Shown: positions 35,801 to 44,250, numbered from the stretch's first letter. The stretch: 48,552 nucleotides of DNA from Magnetococcales bacterium WMHbinv6 (GCA_002753135.1 PDZV01000029.1:1-48552); one strand, 5' to 3'. The notes: generated from the letters alone by a model not told the origin. Made by a program: numbers and translations.

Positions 35801-38429
35801 ACTCAAAACCTCCATCGATCTGTTAACCGCCACAGTAAACAACGGATCAATCTTCTTGGATAACAGCAAAGAGTTGACGATCAATACAGTGACTGCCAGC
35901 AATGCGGTCAATCTGTGGATCGTTGGGGCTTTACAAGGAAACGTCTCTGTAACACCCCACATCACCGCCCAAAGCGCTTCGATCACTTCACAGGGCATCG
36001 GCACCGCACAACATGTTATTACCAATGTTGAATTTCTGAAATTTTATAATGACAATAGCAAGGTCAACATTATCAACACCGGCAAACTGCAGCTGCAAGG
36101 GATGCAGGTAAGTAGCGATACTGTCGATATTGCCACTGTAGCCGGAGATCTGCTGATCGGCGAGATTGAATCAAACGGTGCAATCACGCTGAGTGCCAGA
36201 CGAGACAGTACACAGGACAACACACAAGCCAATATCTGGTTTACCAAAGATGGCTCCATCACTCTCCCCAGCAAAAGCTCCTCCTATCAGGTAGTGTCAA
36301 ACAGTACCCAGCTTCCCGTTGCCTTGGCCAATCGAGCCTATGACAACAACAATAACAACCTTGTTGTCACTCTCAATGCCGACGGTGCCATCAGTTATCT
36401 TGATCCGAATAACAGCAGCCACACTGTGATTACGGCAAACTCGGCATCCTTGAACGCTTCCAACGGCGTGGGCAGTCGTACCACGCCACTGCGCTTAAAC
36501 ATCAATCAACTGGATATCAGTCAAAGCAGCGGCGGTGTTTTTTTCATGAATAACGAGACATCAATGCAACTGAACCGTATGGACACCAACGCCATCCTCT
36601 ATATGGAATTGACTTCTGGCGATCTGACGTTGGATGGTCCGATTACTGCGGGCGGGATGACTTTTAAAGTTGATCAAGGTGCCATTATCATCACGGAAAA
36701 GGGTAACATCACCTCCACAGGGAGTGACAGCAACGGTATCATCGATTTTACAGCCGCCAACGGCATCAAAACGGCTGCCAGTATTTTTACCAGTGGTGCG
36801 CCAGTCTTGTTGAACTCTCCGCTCTCCATTGACAGCGGCAACGCAAGCAATCCGTTTCATTGCGTCACGGCGCGCTGTGCAGATAGCAAAATTATTTACA
36901 CTTCCGGTGGAACAATAGAGACCAACAATCAAGGTATTTTCACAATTGCTACACAGGGAGGAAACCCTGCACGGGGAGGAGACATTACCTTTGACACCAT
37001 TGTTGCCGCTGATTTTGGAGCCAACCGCTATTTGAACGTGCAACTGCTGGCCGGTATACCGGTAAACGGTCGCTATTCCGCCATCAACGGTGGTGCCATC
37101 CGTGGGGATCTGCAGGTCTGGAATGCCTATCTCAGCGCCTCGCAAGGCAATTTGACTGGTAATATCCATAAAACTCCGGCAGTCTTTAAAGCTCCGTCCT
37201 ATGGCAAAGAGGCAGCAGAAACCATCTTTACCTTCCCTGCTCCTCACAACGGCTCGATCCTGTTCAACGGTTTTCCGGTACCAGGCCGTGGATGGCCCAA
37301 TAACTACCCTGGTCCCTTTGACCTGCTCAGTCGTTCTTCGAGTGATTATATTCCCAAAAGAACCTCTAGTATTGACTGGGTGTTGGATACATCCGAGCAT
37401 CCTGTTCTTTACAGAGCCATGCAAGAAAGAGAAAAACATATTAAGAATAATGAGAAACAACAAGAAAGAGAAAAACATATTAAGAATAATGAGGAACAAC
37501 AAGCAAATAACCAACAGTCTGGTTTAGACAAACAAACTGACCCAAACAATCAAAATAGAACACTGTTGCCAGTACCAAATAATAATCTTCATTTTCTAGC
37601 TATAGGAATAAATTACAATGAGGGCAATTTAATAGATCGCAATAGAAAAAGATATGTATTTTGGAGCGACCTAGGCGACTTACAAAATAACGCAATAAAT
37701 ATGCAACAGCAGTTTGAAAAATTGGGATTTTGTTCCATTAACGGTTCTTGCCCAACAAATTCAGGCAAATCTACAAACAATACAATAAATTCATATTTCT
37801 CACAAAGAGGTGAGATTTTAAATGCTATGAAATCCTTTGCAAAATACTATAAAGAAAAAGAAAACAACACGCTGGTAATATATTTTACTGGTCATGGCCT
37901 TCTGTTCAGAGAGAAAGGGTTTTGGATCAGCAAAGATGCTAGAGTTACCGACATTACAGATGGAAAAAAAATTTATTCCAACATTATGGAAAATCTTATT
38001 GAAAAAAAGGATATTACTAATACATTCAAAGACATCAAACCAAGCAACAAAATTATAATTATCACAGACGCTTGCACTCCAGGAGATCTAATCGCACAAA
38101 ACGAAGACGAAAAAGAAGTCAACAATATATATGTAATGAGCGCTTCGTTACCTTATATCCCAATCATAAAAACGGAAGATACTCAAGGAAGCACTCTTTT
38201 CTCCGATAAACTTATTACTATTCTGAAACACAGAGAATTGAATAATCTATCCAGCTTTCCTGAGGTAATAAATAATGAAATATTCTTTCTTATCAAAGAA
38301 GGACTAATTGGGTGGGAGGATTGGTCGAAAAGATCAAACCGCATATATACCCATCAACCATTACTCAAACCAATCAGCAAGAATTTACAAACCACCCAAC
38401 CATTGACCACATCGGATGGAGAAAACTAA
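29895..38429 (+). CDS. Giant TpsA exoprotein (filamentous-hemagglutinin type) with C-terminal caspase-like peptidase domain
   Basis: 2,844 residues. Signal region 1-37, then a TPS secretion domain (~38-280) with SQSGSTLNIEQNSSRAMIDW and the conserved NPNGIVF (N119-G122). Residues ~280-430 continue the beta-helix. About 17 repeats of ~100 residues follow (~556-2296), each opening with SGIG or NGIG, then PLxTxVNxLxF, LSNxxSLTVSGTY and GDLTIxS. A conserved tail (~2300-2500) precedes a 13-residue tandem repeat linker (QEREKHIKNNE). Residues ~2555-2800 are a C14 caspase-like domain: HFLAIGINYNEG, catalytic His in VIYFTGHG (H2667), and catalytic Cys in IIITDACTPGD (C2727). From about 37420 the DNA becomes AT-rich, so the peptidase looks like an added module. 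No VENN-type pretoxin motif is visible. Secretion by the neighbouring TpsB is well supported; protease activity and target are inferred. Confidence 0.9.
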   Translation: MNRLAQKATTSRVNLLRVHAALLALSCCVGFQHPCHALPVGGSVVSGSATLSQSGSTLNIEQNSSRAMIDWRSFSSKSGERIIFKQPSANALAVNRVTGNEISSLAGLLSGNGHVVLVNPNGIVFQEGARVDLGSLVATTHWINKEDFDAGRYTFAARPGSQESAVSNHGVITTAAGGSAILSAAQVVNSGLIQAHVGQVALAAGDAMTLHFDNNHKLGYAVPASSSVGKQLQAINNGTLQANGGTVSMTADAKEEVMNSVVSMGGRIEAKAVDVRNGRVILHSGAGTSRISGTVDVSGEESGSQGGRVEVTGNRVELTATARLNGSGDAGGGILKIGGDRHGSNPAIANATTTLVESGATLNADAKQSGQGGEVVVWSNKKTEFRGAASARGGKKAGDGGFVEISGKQKLQFAGQVDASAAHGRQGMLLLDPNNVYIENVSSVTDPDDSSITPTSLNGVTANILLQADNSINFLDTVALNHSYTLTALAGGDINIQNTITVNADLNFTSTAGNILFSGNGAIAAGSNAVTLNAAQGKIAVQTTVNPHISAASLLLNSATGIGHSDNSQSLNTAVDSLTLTNSYSGDVRISNSQAMIVSGQQLAHGDISLTTSSGDLTINQLSALDSIQLTAAQGAIKVSSSANLPQITADTLTLSAKSGIGVDQPLYSSVNNLQLAPITGASGSIRLSNNQSVTLSGSHSGSDTIELLTTSGDITLNGLNASSATVRLNATDSIKGASLYGNSSAYHLSASSADLSAESGIGADTPLLTQLSSLSFHAGGNVAIGNTAASAGALTIQSSDYRNASSVQLTHTNGDLQITALAPSAGSGAAVTLTAESGQILNINSDSSAIMLAADHLTLNASSTIGSSTAPLRTAVNTLSFTSGGGNLHLNNDQSLLVSGTYTGSSTIDLRASGNLTVQSIVSSDQQNQGIVLLTATGDVLGSAASSTHIAAAQGNIVAVSGIGSEETPLQTALTTLSFSSQSGDVHFVNSGNLTVSSGSLDGNGTLDLQVQSGVTAGFTPGDLIISGTLKAENALSLEAAGTITTTGSGSITAVTASLTASSGIGTAATRLQSDVDQLDFHVANGSVHINNSTTANSRSLLILNGSNASGDIELVNKGNLTVQSLSTGSGVTLSLTASAGEINGDSNYLSHLSADNAILSADNGIGKDTPLLTSINSLEFAIAAGSTLQISNSGSMTVKGTYQDGNTLSLIARSGSITVDSIASSNATAPTSSSLRLEAADRILGLHDRTSAHVAIPTLLLFAANGIGESDRSILSNVDTLTFSNSGSGTVRLENQKSLFIEQGSFKGDSTVVLSTSTGDLTVQSLTASDASTEGRVSLTANNGRILGNGSGPHISAATLNLSANQGIGVDDGSGGVKSGLQTSINTLTLSDVGGDLYLSNDNSLTVSGTYQESSTIQLTADNGNLSISSLSSANDTHHGNLSLQATNGQILGVDNTTHIKADTLTLSASTGIGTTGTPLSTAVNQLTFTNQNSGDVLIQQENGFTVTGKQWEAGKINLTASTGDIMITELTANDTVTLTANEGTIKGQYGITTHLTAPTANLTVRSGNGDEMLDSKVNHLIFDSTSDNDAMRIRNADSWTVQGTLQSGSIELLTKNGDIHIASINGPLAGSSRVTLTAENGAIIGDSLANDTFHVTADTLSLKATNGIGAIEPLLTKVNQVEFNTGSGHLQLSNSIGLQLSGSYQNDSEITATVLTGDLHIDSITADNPNGTLRLTSTAGAILGSSTTTPHLQGSSLILTAAGDIGSSNQQLYTSVNTLHFQINNGSLYLTNQDRALAVTGVSTASSRLIEITNQSGDLTIHSIAPEANASIEQVKLTATTGSILAGNDNPLVIANQLNLVAGESIGGNGTLRSTVNLLTFDNSGSGKVTLSNSHGMTVDGKNVDGSTTTLIAETGNLLLDTISGTEMWLYAESGSIQMVNSSALLTADTVTMQALSGIGTSSDSPLKTSIDLLTATVNNGSIFLDNSKELTINTVTASNAVNLWIVGALQGNVSVTPHITAQSASITSQGIGTAQHVITNVEFLKFYNDNSKVNIINTGKLQLQGMQVSSDTVDIATVAGDLLIGEIESNGAITLSARRDSTQDNTQANIWFTKDGSITLPSKSSSYQVVSNSTQLPVALANRAYDNNNNNLVVTLNADGAISYLDPNNSSHTVITANSASLNASNGVGSRTTPLRLNINQLDISQSSGGVFFMNNETSMQLNRMDTNAILYMELTSGDLTLDGPITAGGMTFKVDQGAIIITEKGNITSTGSDSNGIIDFTAANGIKTAASIFTSGAPVLLNSPLSIDSGNASNPFHCVTARCADSKIIYTSGGTIETNNQGIFTIATQGGNPARGGDITFDTIVAADFGANRYLNVQLLAGIPVNGRYSAINGGAIRGDLQVWNAYLSASQGNLTGNIHKTPAVFKAPSYGKEAAETIFTFPAPHNGSILFNGFPVPGRGWPNNYPGPFDLLSRSSSDYIPKRTSSIDWVLDTSEHPVLYRAMQEREKHIKNNEKQQEREKHIKNNEEQQANNQQSGLDKQTDPNNQNRTLLPVPNNNLHFLAIGINYNEGNLIDRNRKRYVFWSDLGDLQNNAINMQQQFEKLGFCSINGSCPTNSGKSTNNTINSYFSQRGEILNAMKSFAKYYKEKENNTLVIYFTGHGLLFREKGFWISKDARVTDITDGKKIYSNIMENLIEKKDITNTFKDIKPSNKIIIITDACTPGDLIAQNEDEKEVNNIYVMSASLPYIPIIKTEDTQGSTLFSDKLITILKHRELNNLSSFPEVINNEIFFLIKEGLIGWEDWSKRSNRIYTHQPLLKPISKNLQTTQPLTTSDGEN
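31560..36780 (+). repeat. About 17 beta-helix repeats of roughly 100 codons in tpsA
   Basis: Protein-level repeats marked by SGIG/NGIG, a TxVNxLxF strand, LSNxxSLTVSG, an acidic-serine turn, GDLTIxSI and LTAxxGxILG, then ADTLTLSA leading into the next. Copies are diverged but clearly related. The spacing and composition (Gly, Ser, Thr, Asn, few charged residues) fit a long right-handed beta-helix rod that would hold the C-terminal domain far from the cell. Confidence 0.8.
37422..37499 (+). repeat. 39-bp tandem direct repeat in the hinge before the caspase domain
   Basis: Two copies, 37422-37460 and 37461-37499, identical except for about one base (a Lys/Glu difference), encode a charged 13-residue unit beginning QEREKHIKNNE. 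It lies exactly at the change from moderate-GC rod sequence to AT-rich peptidase sequence. It is in frame, so copy-number change would lengthen or shorten a flexible or helical hinge. Confidence 0.92.
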
Positions 38430-38854
38430 TGAACAAGAAAACAATTAGTATTGTATTATTTTTCAACTTAGCATTGGCATTTAATGCACTTGCCGGTGAT
38501 ATTGTCAACTCTACATGTGACAGGGTTGCAAAAAAGTGTACCCGCAACACAGATCGTACAGAAGCCAACTGCGAAGATAATCGATTCAAATTTCAACTAA
38601 AAAACGAAGAAATCGTTTCGAAATGCCCAGAACCATTTGATGATAATCGAAAAAAACCAGATCACGAAGACACCTGCGCAATAACAGATGGAGTCACAAA
38701 GCTGCGCTATGTCATGTCATGGAGCATTTCCTGTGGTCAACAGGGGGAGAAAGAGATCAGCAATAACGTTGCAACCAGAATGAATGCGGGTCAAGAGCAG
38801 TTTATCGACCAGAGATATACAAGAAGGGACCTTACCAACTCACCGAATCAATAA
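38429..38854 (+). CDS. Small exported six-cysteine protein, possible partner or inhibitor of the caspase-like TpsA
   Basis: 141 residues from ATG 38429, which overlaps the tpsA stop by one base (TAATG); GGAG lies seven bases upstream. A Sec signal MNKKTISIVLFFNLALAFNA ends at LA, residues 21-22. The mature part has six cysteines (30, 37, 48, 66, 83, 102), enough for three disulfides, and an AT-rich gene like the peptidase module before it. I recognise no family. Its position and tight coupling directly behind a TpsA with a distinct C-terminal effector-like domain are those of an immunity gene in contact-dependent inhibition loci, but here the product would act in the periplasm or outside. It could equally be a structural or maturation partner. 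Confidence 0.75.
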   Translation: MNKKTISIVLFFNLALAFNALAGDIVNSTCDRVAKKCTRNTDRTEANCEDNRFKFQLKNEEIVSKCPEPFDDNRKKPDHEDTCAITDGVTKLRYVMSWSISCGQQGEKEISNNVATRMNAGQEQFIDQRYTRRDLTNSPNQ

Positions 38855-38871
38855 CAGACAGACCGCCCATA

Positions 38872-38903
38872 CGCTCACCAGGGGAATACTCCCCTGGTGA
38901 GCG
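38872..38903. terminator. Long hairpin between convergent genes
   Basis: A perfect 14-bp stem, CGCTCACCAGGGGA (38872-38885) with TCCCCTGGTGAGCG (38890-38903), and a 4-nt loop. There is no T-run, but it lies between the ends of the convergent small exported protein gene and prpE, the usual place for a two-way terminator. A 12-bp palindrome GGTTGCGCAACC (38903-38914) follows at once. Confidence 0.55.
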
Positions 38904-38932
38904 GTTGCGCAACCAGCAGACGGCTTGCCGTA

Positions 38933-40813
38933 TCAACGATGCTCAACCGCCTCGCGGATGATGTCCAGGGTTTTGGCATCCTCGATGGTGGGCAATTCGC
39001 CGGGGTCGCGTCCTTCGGCGATGGCCAGAATGGCGCGGCGGATCACTTTGCCGGAGCGGGTTTTTGGCAAACTGGGGACAATGTGCAGAAATTTCGGTTT
39101 GGCAATGCCGCCGATCTGTCGGGCGACGACTGCCTTCAGTTCCTCTTCCGAGGGGGGAACGGCGTTGCTCATCAATACAACAAAGGCCTCAATCTCTTGC
39201 CCTTTCAGGTCATCTTTGATACCGACGGCTGCCGCTTCGGCCACCGAGGGGTGGGTGCAGAGCGCCTCTTCCACTTCGCGCGTACCCAAACGGTGGCCAG
39301 CCACATTGATCACATCATCGTTGCGACCCATGATGAAAAAATAGCCTTCATCGTCATAGACCGCATAATCGAAGGTGGCATACAACAGCTCTGAACTGCT
39401 GGAAAAATAGGTGGAAATAAAGCGGCTGTCATCACCCCAGACCGTACTCATGCAACCCGGCGGCAAGGGTGGGCGAATCATCAACGATCCTTTGCTTTCC
39501 GGTTCAGTGATGGTTTTGCCATCGCTGTCCAGCAATACCGTCTCGTAACCAAATGAGGGCAAGGTCGGAGAACCGAATTTGATCGGCAGCAATCCCAAAC
39601 CGGCAAAGTTGCTGAGAATCGGCCAACCGGTCTCGGTCTGCCAATAGTTATCCACCACCGGACCATGCAACGCTTCGCTCACCCAGCGGTGGGTCTCCTT
39701 GTCCAGCGGTTCACCGGCCAGGAAAAGGGTGCGCAGACTGCTTAAATCGTGTTTGCTGATCCATTCAGCACCCGTCTTTTTCAACAGACGAATGGCTGTC
39801 GGTGAGGTAAACAGGCAGTTGACCCGATATTCCGCCACCAGAGACCACCAGATGCCCGGATCGGGACGAATCGGCAAACCTTCGTAAAGAATCGTGGCAG
39901 CACCGGTCAATAGCGGCGCATAGACAATATAGGAGTGTCCTACCACCCAGCCGATATCGGATCCGGCAAACATCACTTCGCCTGGTTGGACATTATAAAT
40001 ATATTTCATCGACATGCGCATAGCGACCATGTGACCGCCGGTATCGCGTTGTACCCCCTTGGGACGACCTGTTGTACCGGAAGTATACAAAATATAAGAA
40101 GGATGCGACGATTCCACCCACACCGGAGCCACCTCGCGACCGGCATGGCGGGCAATGGCAGCGGTAAAATCGATTTCACCCTCAATGGGGCAACTCTCCT
40201 GCTCCAGGCCACGGTTGATCACCAACACCTGCGGCAGCGGAACGGTGACCGCAGCCAACCCCTCTTTCAACAACGGTTTGTAATGGGCCACCTTGCCGCC
40301 GCGCATGCCGGCATCGGCAGTAATGATCAATTTCGGGCTGGCATCATCAATGCGCGAAGCCAATGCCAACGCCGCAAAGCCACCAAACACCACCGAATGA
40401 ACGGCACCAATCCGCACACAAGCCATCATCGCAACCATGGCTTCCGGAATCATCGGCAGGTAGATCAACACCCGATCACCCGCTTCAATACCCAACTCCT
40501 GTAACAAAGAGGCCATTTCGTTGGTTTGTCGGTACAACTCACGATAGGTGATCACCTGACGCTGATTGACCTCGGTGGAAACCCAGATAATGGCTGCCTG
40601 ATCGGCCCGTTCCGGCAAATGACGATCCACAGCGTTATAGCAGATGTTGGTCATGCCTCCGGCAAACCATTTGGCAAAGGGAGGCTTGCTGTAGTCCAGC
40701 ACCTGATCAAACGGTTGATGCCAATCGATCAAGGCAGCCTGTTCCCGCCAGAACTCTTCCCGATCATCGATGGAACGACGGTACAATTTTTCATAATCTT
40801 CCCGATTGCTCAT
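38933..40813 (-). CDS. prpE: Propionyl-CoA synthetase (propionate-CoA ligase)
   Basis: 626 residues from ATG 40813, with AGGAGA six bases upstream; an ATG at 40828 would place that ribosome site inside the gene. This is an acyl-adenylate-forming enzyme that makes propionyl-CoA from propionate, CoA and ATP. Motifs in order: the N-terminal ACAS region (FAKWFAGGMTNICYNAVDRH), YILYTSGTTGRPKGVQRD (AMP binding), DNYWQTETGWPI, and the C-terminal lysine motif KTRSGKVIRRAIL, whose Lys is an acetylation-controlled catalytic residue in the family. The protein is closer to PrpE than to acetyl-CoA synthetase by length and by the FAKWFxGGxxN start. It is divergent from the mutase/carboxylase genes, which consume its product. 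Confidence 0.93.
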   Translation of the reverse strand: MSNREDYEKLYRRSIDDREEFWREQAALIDWHQPFDQVLDYSKPPFAKWFAGGMTNICYNAVDRHLPERADQAAIIWVSTEVNQRQVITYRELYRQTNEMASLLQELGIEAGDRVLIYLPMIPEAMVAMMACVRIGAVHSVVFGGFAALALASRIDDASPKLIITADAGMRGGKVAHYKPLLKEGLAAVTVPLPQVLVINRGLEQESCPIEGEIDFTAAIARHAGREVAPVWVESSHPSYILYTSGTTGRPKGVQRDTGGHMVAMRMSMKYIYNVQPGEVMFAGSDIGWVVGHSYIVYAPLLTGAATILYEGLPIRPDPGIWWSLVAEYRVNCLFTSPTAIRLLKKTGAEWISKHDLSSLRTLFLAGEPLDKETHRWVSEALHGPVVDNYWQTETGWPILSNFAGLGLLPIKFGSPTLPSFGYETVLLDSDGKTITEPESKGSLMIRPPLPPGCMSTVWGDDSRFISTYFSSSSELLYATFDYAVYDDEGYFFIMGRNDDVINVAGHRLGTREVEEALCTHPSVAEAAAVGIKDDLKGQEIEAFVVLMSNAVPPSEEELKAVVARQIGGIAKPKFLHIVPSLPKTRSGKVIRRAILAIAEGRDPGELPTIEDAKTLDIIREAVEHR

Positions 40814-40921
40814 CCAACTTCTCCTCATTTTCGTTGCAGGAAACCGGACTGAATGTCCAGCACATGATCAATTGCTTTCCCCCCCATCCATCAACAAGCC
40901 GTCGACACGACAGCGGGGGGC

Positions 40922-40950
40922 ATTATTCCAGATTCAACCGCATGCGGCAA
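40922..40950 (-). promoter_or_regulatory. Candidate promoter of prpE
   Basis: On the minus strand TTGCCG (40950-40945), 17-bp spacer, AATAAT (40927-40922). It lies about 110 bp upstream of the prpE start. The 282-bp divergent region (40814-41095) also has a TATACT (40997-41002) facing the mutase gene, but without a good -35 box; no operator repeat was obvious. Confidence 0.4.
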
Positions 40951-41095
40951 AGTGAAATCGGACTATGCTGCGCATTACGCCTTGAAATAATGGCAGTATA
41001 CTCGTAACCTCGCACAAGTGGGCTGATGAACCGCGGTCAGAGGGGGACGGTGGCAGCAGCCTGTTCAGACTCCACTCTGGCAAGGAAAGCCTCCT

Positions 41096-43267
41096 ATGTC
41101 CCATCCGGATTATACACCCTCTTCCGATCCGCAATGGCAGCTCTGGCAACAGCAGGCCAAAGCAGCGTTACGTGGCCAGGATCCTGCCTCGCTGTCGTAT
41201 CAGACCCCGGAAGGCATCACGCTGCAACCACTTTATACTGCAGAGGATCTGCAACGACGCCCCCTCACTGAAACCGGCCTGCCAGGCCTCTTTCCCTATG
41301 GACGGGGTCCTTATCCGACCATGTACAGCAACCGGCCCTGGACCATTCGCCAGTATGCCGGTTTTTCTACAGCCGAAGAGTCCAATGCCTTTTACCGACA
41401 AGCGCTGGCTGCCGGTGGTCAGGGCATTTCGGTTGCCTTCGATCTGCCGACCCATCGCGGTTATGACTCAGACCATCCTCGGGTGGTGGGTGATGTGGGC
41501 AAGGCGGGTGTGGCGGTCGACTCGGTCGAGGATATGAAAATTCTCTTCGATGCCATTCCTTTGCAGCAGGTATCGGTATCGATGACCATGAATGGTGCCG
41601 TGTTGCCGATTTTGGCCGGCTATATCGTGGCTGCCCGCGACCAGGGAGTGGCTGCCGAACAGTTAAGCGGTACCATTCAGAATGACATTCTCAAGGAGTT
41701 CATGGTCCGCAACACCTACATTTATCCCCCGGCACCCTCGATGCGCATCGTGGGCGATATTATCGCCTACGCCTCCGAGCATATGCCACGTTTCAATCCG
41801 ATCTCCATCTCCGGCTACCATATTCAGGAAGCGGGTGCTGACGCGGCCCTGGAGTTGGCCTATACCCTGGCCAACGGCAAAGCCTATGTGGAGACCGCTT
41901 TGGCTCGGGGCATGGCCGTCGATCAATTTGCCCCGCGTTTGTCATTCTTTTTTGGCATCGGCATGAATTTTTATATGGAAATTGCCAAGCTGCGTGCTGC
42001 CCGTCTGTTGTGGGCAAAAATCATGTCCGCCTACAAGCCGCAAGATCCCCGTTCATCACAGCTGCGCACCCATTGTCAGACTTCCGGCTGGTCTTTGACC
42101 AGCCAGGATCCCTACAACAACGTCGTGCGAACCACCATTGAGGCGATGGCGGCGGTTTTTGGCGGCACCCAGTCGTTGCATACCAATGCCCTGGATGAGG
42201 CGATTGCTTTGCCGAGCGCTTTTTCTTCCCGCATCGCCCGCAACACACAAATTATTCTGCAAACCGAGGCACATTTAACCCACGTGATCGACCCATGGGG
42301 TGGTTCCTATCTGATGGAGAGCCTGACCCACGATCTGGCCGAACGGGCCTGGGCTCTGATGCAGGAGATTGATGCAGCGGGCGGTATGGTAGCGGCCATT
42401 GCCAACGGCTTGCCGATGCGGCGCATTGAAACAGCTGCCACGCAAAAACAGGCTCGTATCGATCGCGGTGTCGAAGTGATCGTCGGGGTCAACCGCTATC
42501 AACCGGAGCAGGAAAAACCTTTGGATGTGTTGGTGGTAGACAACCATCTGGTACGAGAGACACAACTGCGCCGACTGGCCCAGATCAAAGCCGACCGACA
42601 CGCCGCAGAGGTAGATGCCGCGTTGCAGGCCTTGACCCGCGCTGCCCGTGAAGAGAGTGGCAACCTGTTGGCGTTGACGGTGACGGCGATGGCGGCCAGG
42701 GCCACTGTCGGCGAGGTCAGCGCTGCCCTGGAACAGGTCTATGGACGCCATCAGCGGGCATTGAGTCCGGTGGCGGGGGTTTATGGCACAGATTGGCAGG
42801 AGGAACCTGTGTGGCAGAGCTTACGCACTCAAGTGGCATCCTTTGCCCAACAACAGGGACGTCGTCCCCGCATTCTGGTGGTCAAACTGGGGCAGGATGG
42901 CCACGATCGAGGGGCCAAGGTGATTGCCTCCGCCTTTGCCGACGCCGGTTTTGATGTGGATATGGGGCCATTGTTTCAAACGCCGCAGGAGGCGGCTCGG
43001 CAGGCGGTGGAAAATGATGTGCATGCCGTAGGCATTTCAACCCTGGCAGGTGCCCATTTAACCCTGATTCCCGCCATTATCGAGGCGTTGCGGCAGGAGG
43101 GTGCCGATGATGTGGCCGTCGTGGCCGGGGGGGTCATTCCTGAGCAGGATCATGCGCCTCTGCAGGCGGCTGGCGTAGATGCTCTCTTCGGGCCTGGTTC
43201 TTCCGCAGTGCAGGCAGCGGCTCAGGTGTTGGCTGTGATCGAACGCCGTTTGCAATCCCGGCCATGA
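41096..43267 (+). CDS. scpA: Methylmalonyl-CoA mutase (single large subunit, B12-dependent)
   Basis: 723 residues, the full length of the catalytic chain. It isomerises (R)-methylmalonyl-CoA to succinyl-CoA using adenosylcobalamin. The substrate barrel has [33 protein letters not shown], and [18 protein letters not shown]. The C-terminal B12 domain has the lower-ligand motif DGHDRGAK with H603, followed by GxSxxxGxxxT-like GISTLAGAH and GGVIPEQD. No second, non-catalytic subunit is present, as in the homodimeric ScpA type. AAGGA lies nine bases before the ATG. The stop overlaps the next start by four bases (ATGA). Confidence 0.97.
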   Translation: MSHPDYTPSSDPQWQLWQQQAKAALRGQDPASLSYQTPEGITLQPLYTAEDLQRRPLTETGLPGLFPYGRGPYPTMYSNRPWTIRQYAGFSTAEESNAFYRQALAAGGQGISVAFDLPTHRGYDSDHPRVVGDVGKAGVAVDSVEDMKILFDAIPLQQVSVSMTMNGAVLPILAGYIVAARDQGVAAEQLSGTIQNDILKEFMVRNTYIYPPAPSMRIVGDIIAYASEHMPRFNPISISGYHIQEAGADAALELAYTLANGKAYVETALARGMAVDQFAPRLSFFFGIGMNFYMEIAKLRAARLLWAKIMSAYKPQDPRSSQLRTHCQTSGWSLTSQDPYNNVVRTTIEAMAAVFGGTQSLHTNALDEAIALPSAFSSRIARNTQIILQTEAHLTHVIDPWGGSYLMESLTHDLAERAWALMQEIDAAGGMVAAIANGLPMRRIETAATQKQARIDRGVEVIVGVNRYQPEQEKPLDVLVVDNHLVRETQLRRLAQIKADRHAAEVDAALQALTRAAREESGNLLALTVTAMAARATVGEVSAALEQVYGRHQRALSPVAGVYGTDWQEEPVWQSLRTQVASFAQQQGRRPRILVVKLGQDGHDRGAKVIASAFADAGFDVDMGPLFQTPQEAARQAVENDVHAVGISTLAGAHLTLIPAIIEALRQEGADDVAVVAGGVIPEQDHAPLQAAGVDALFGPGSSAVQAAAQVLAVIERRLQSRP

Positions 43268-44250
43268 AGCACGATCTGGCACGCTTGCGGGATGAGATTT
43301 GCCAGGGACATCGTCGGGCCATCGCCAAGGGGATCACCTTGCTGGAAAGCACGCATCTCCAGGACGCAGAACAAGCGGCAGCGTTGTTGACCGCCCTGGA
43401 CGATCCGTCGCGGGATACGTTGCGCGTAGCAATCAGTGGTCCGCCAGGTGTGGGCAAAAGCACTCTGATCGAAGCCTTGGGCATGCAGGCGGTGGAACAG
43501 GGAATGCGGGTCGGCGTGTTGACGGTGGATCCCTCTTCCCGTTTGAGCGGTGGCAGTATTCTTGGTGACAAAACCCGCATGCCGCGCTTGAGTGTGCATC
43601 CCTCTGCCTATATTCGCCCCACTCCTGCCGGAACCGTCCTGGGAGGGGTGGCCCGTCGCACCCGTGAAACCATCCGCCTGTTGGAGGCTGCCGGTTTCGA
43701 TCTGTTGCTGGTAGAAACGGTCGGCGTCGGGCAAAGCGAAACCGAAGTGGATGGCATGGTCGATCTTTTTGTCCTGCTGTTGCTGCCCAATGGCGGGGAT
43801 GAGTTGCAGGGTATCAAACGGGGCATCATGGAGTTGGCAGAGATCATCGTGATTAACAAGGCCGACTCCCCCTGGCAGGAGGTGGCAGCCAGTACGGCAG
43901 CCCAGGTACGGCAGGCAACCCGACTCTTGCAACGCAAAACCCCCCTGTGGGAACCGCAGGTGCTGTTGACCAGTGCCCAGCAGGAGGAGGGAATTGACCT
44001 TTTATTGGAAACGTTACAAACCTTTCGTCGTCAGATGCAGCAGCAGGGTGCATTGCAGCAAAAAAGAGAGGCTCAGGCCACCTCCTGGATGTGGGAACGG
44101 GTTTATGAGGGATTGCGGCAGTTGCTGCATGCTGATACCCTCGTTGCTCAGCTGGCCCCGGAGCTGGAAAGGCAAGTTGCTCAAGGTCTCTTGGGTCCCG
44201 TCGAGGCAGCCGAACGGCTGTTGCACAGTTTTGCCAAGGCAAGGAAGTGA
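43264..44250 (+). CDS. meaB: MeaB/ArgK G3E GTPase, chaperone of methylmalonyl-CoA mutase
   Basis: 328 residues. The P-loop is GPPGVGKS (59-66), then [19 protein letters not shown] (the family's signature), ETVGVGQSE as switch region, and NKAD for guanine specificity. MeaB proteins load and protect the cobalamin of methylmalonyl-CoA mutase using GTP; older annotation as an arginine/ornithine transport kinase (ArgK) does not apply. It overlaps the mutase gene by four bases, the usual tight pairing. Confidence 0.96.
   Translation: MKHDLARLRDEICQGHRRAIAKGITLLESTHLQDAEQAAALLTALDDPSRDTLRVAISGPPGVGKSTLIEALGMQAVEQGMRVGVLTVDPSSRLSGGSILGDKTRMPRLSVHPSAYIRPTPAGTVLGGVARRTRETIRLLEAAGFDLLLVETVGVGQSETEVDGMVDLFVLLLLPNGGDELQGIKRGIMELAEIIVINKADSPWQEVAASTAAQVRQATRLLQRKTPLWEPQVLLTSAQQEEGIDLLLETLQTFRRQMQQQGALQQKREAQATSWMWERVYEGLRQLLHADTLVAQLAPELERQVAQGLLGPVEAAERLLHSFAKARK

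Noticed and set aside
38903-38914. GGTTGCGCAACC palindrome as a possible operator
   Set aside because: It lies between two convergent gene ends next to a terminator-like hairpin, where an operator is unlikely.
40982-41002. TTGAAA and TATACT before the mutase gene as a promoter
   Set aside because: The spacer is only nine bases, and no better -35 box sits at the right distance from TATACT.
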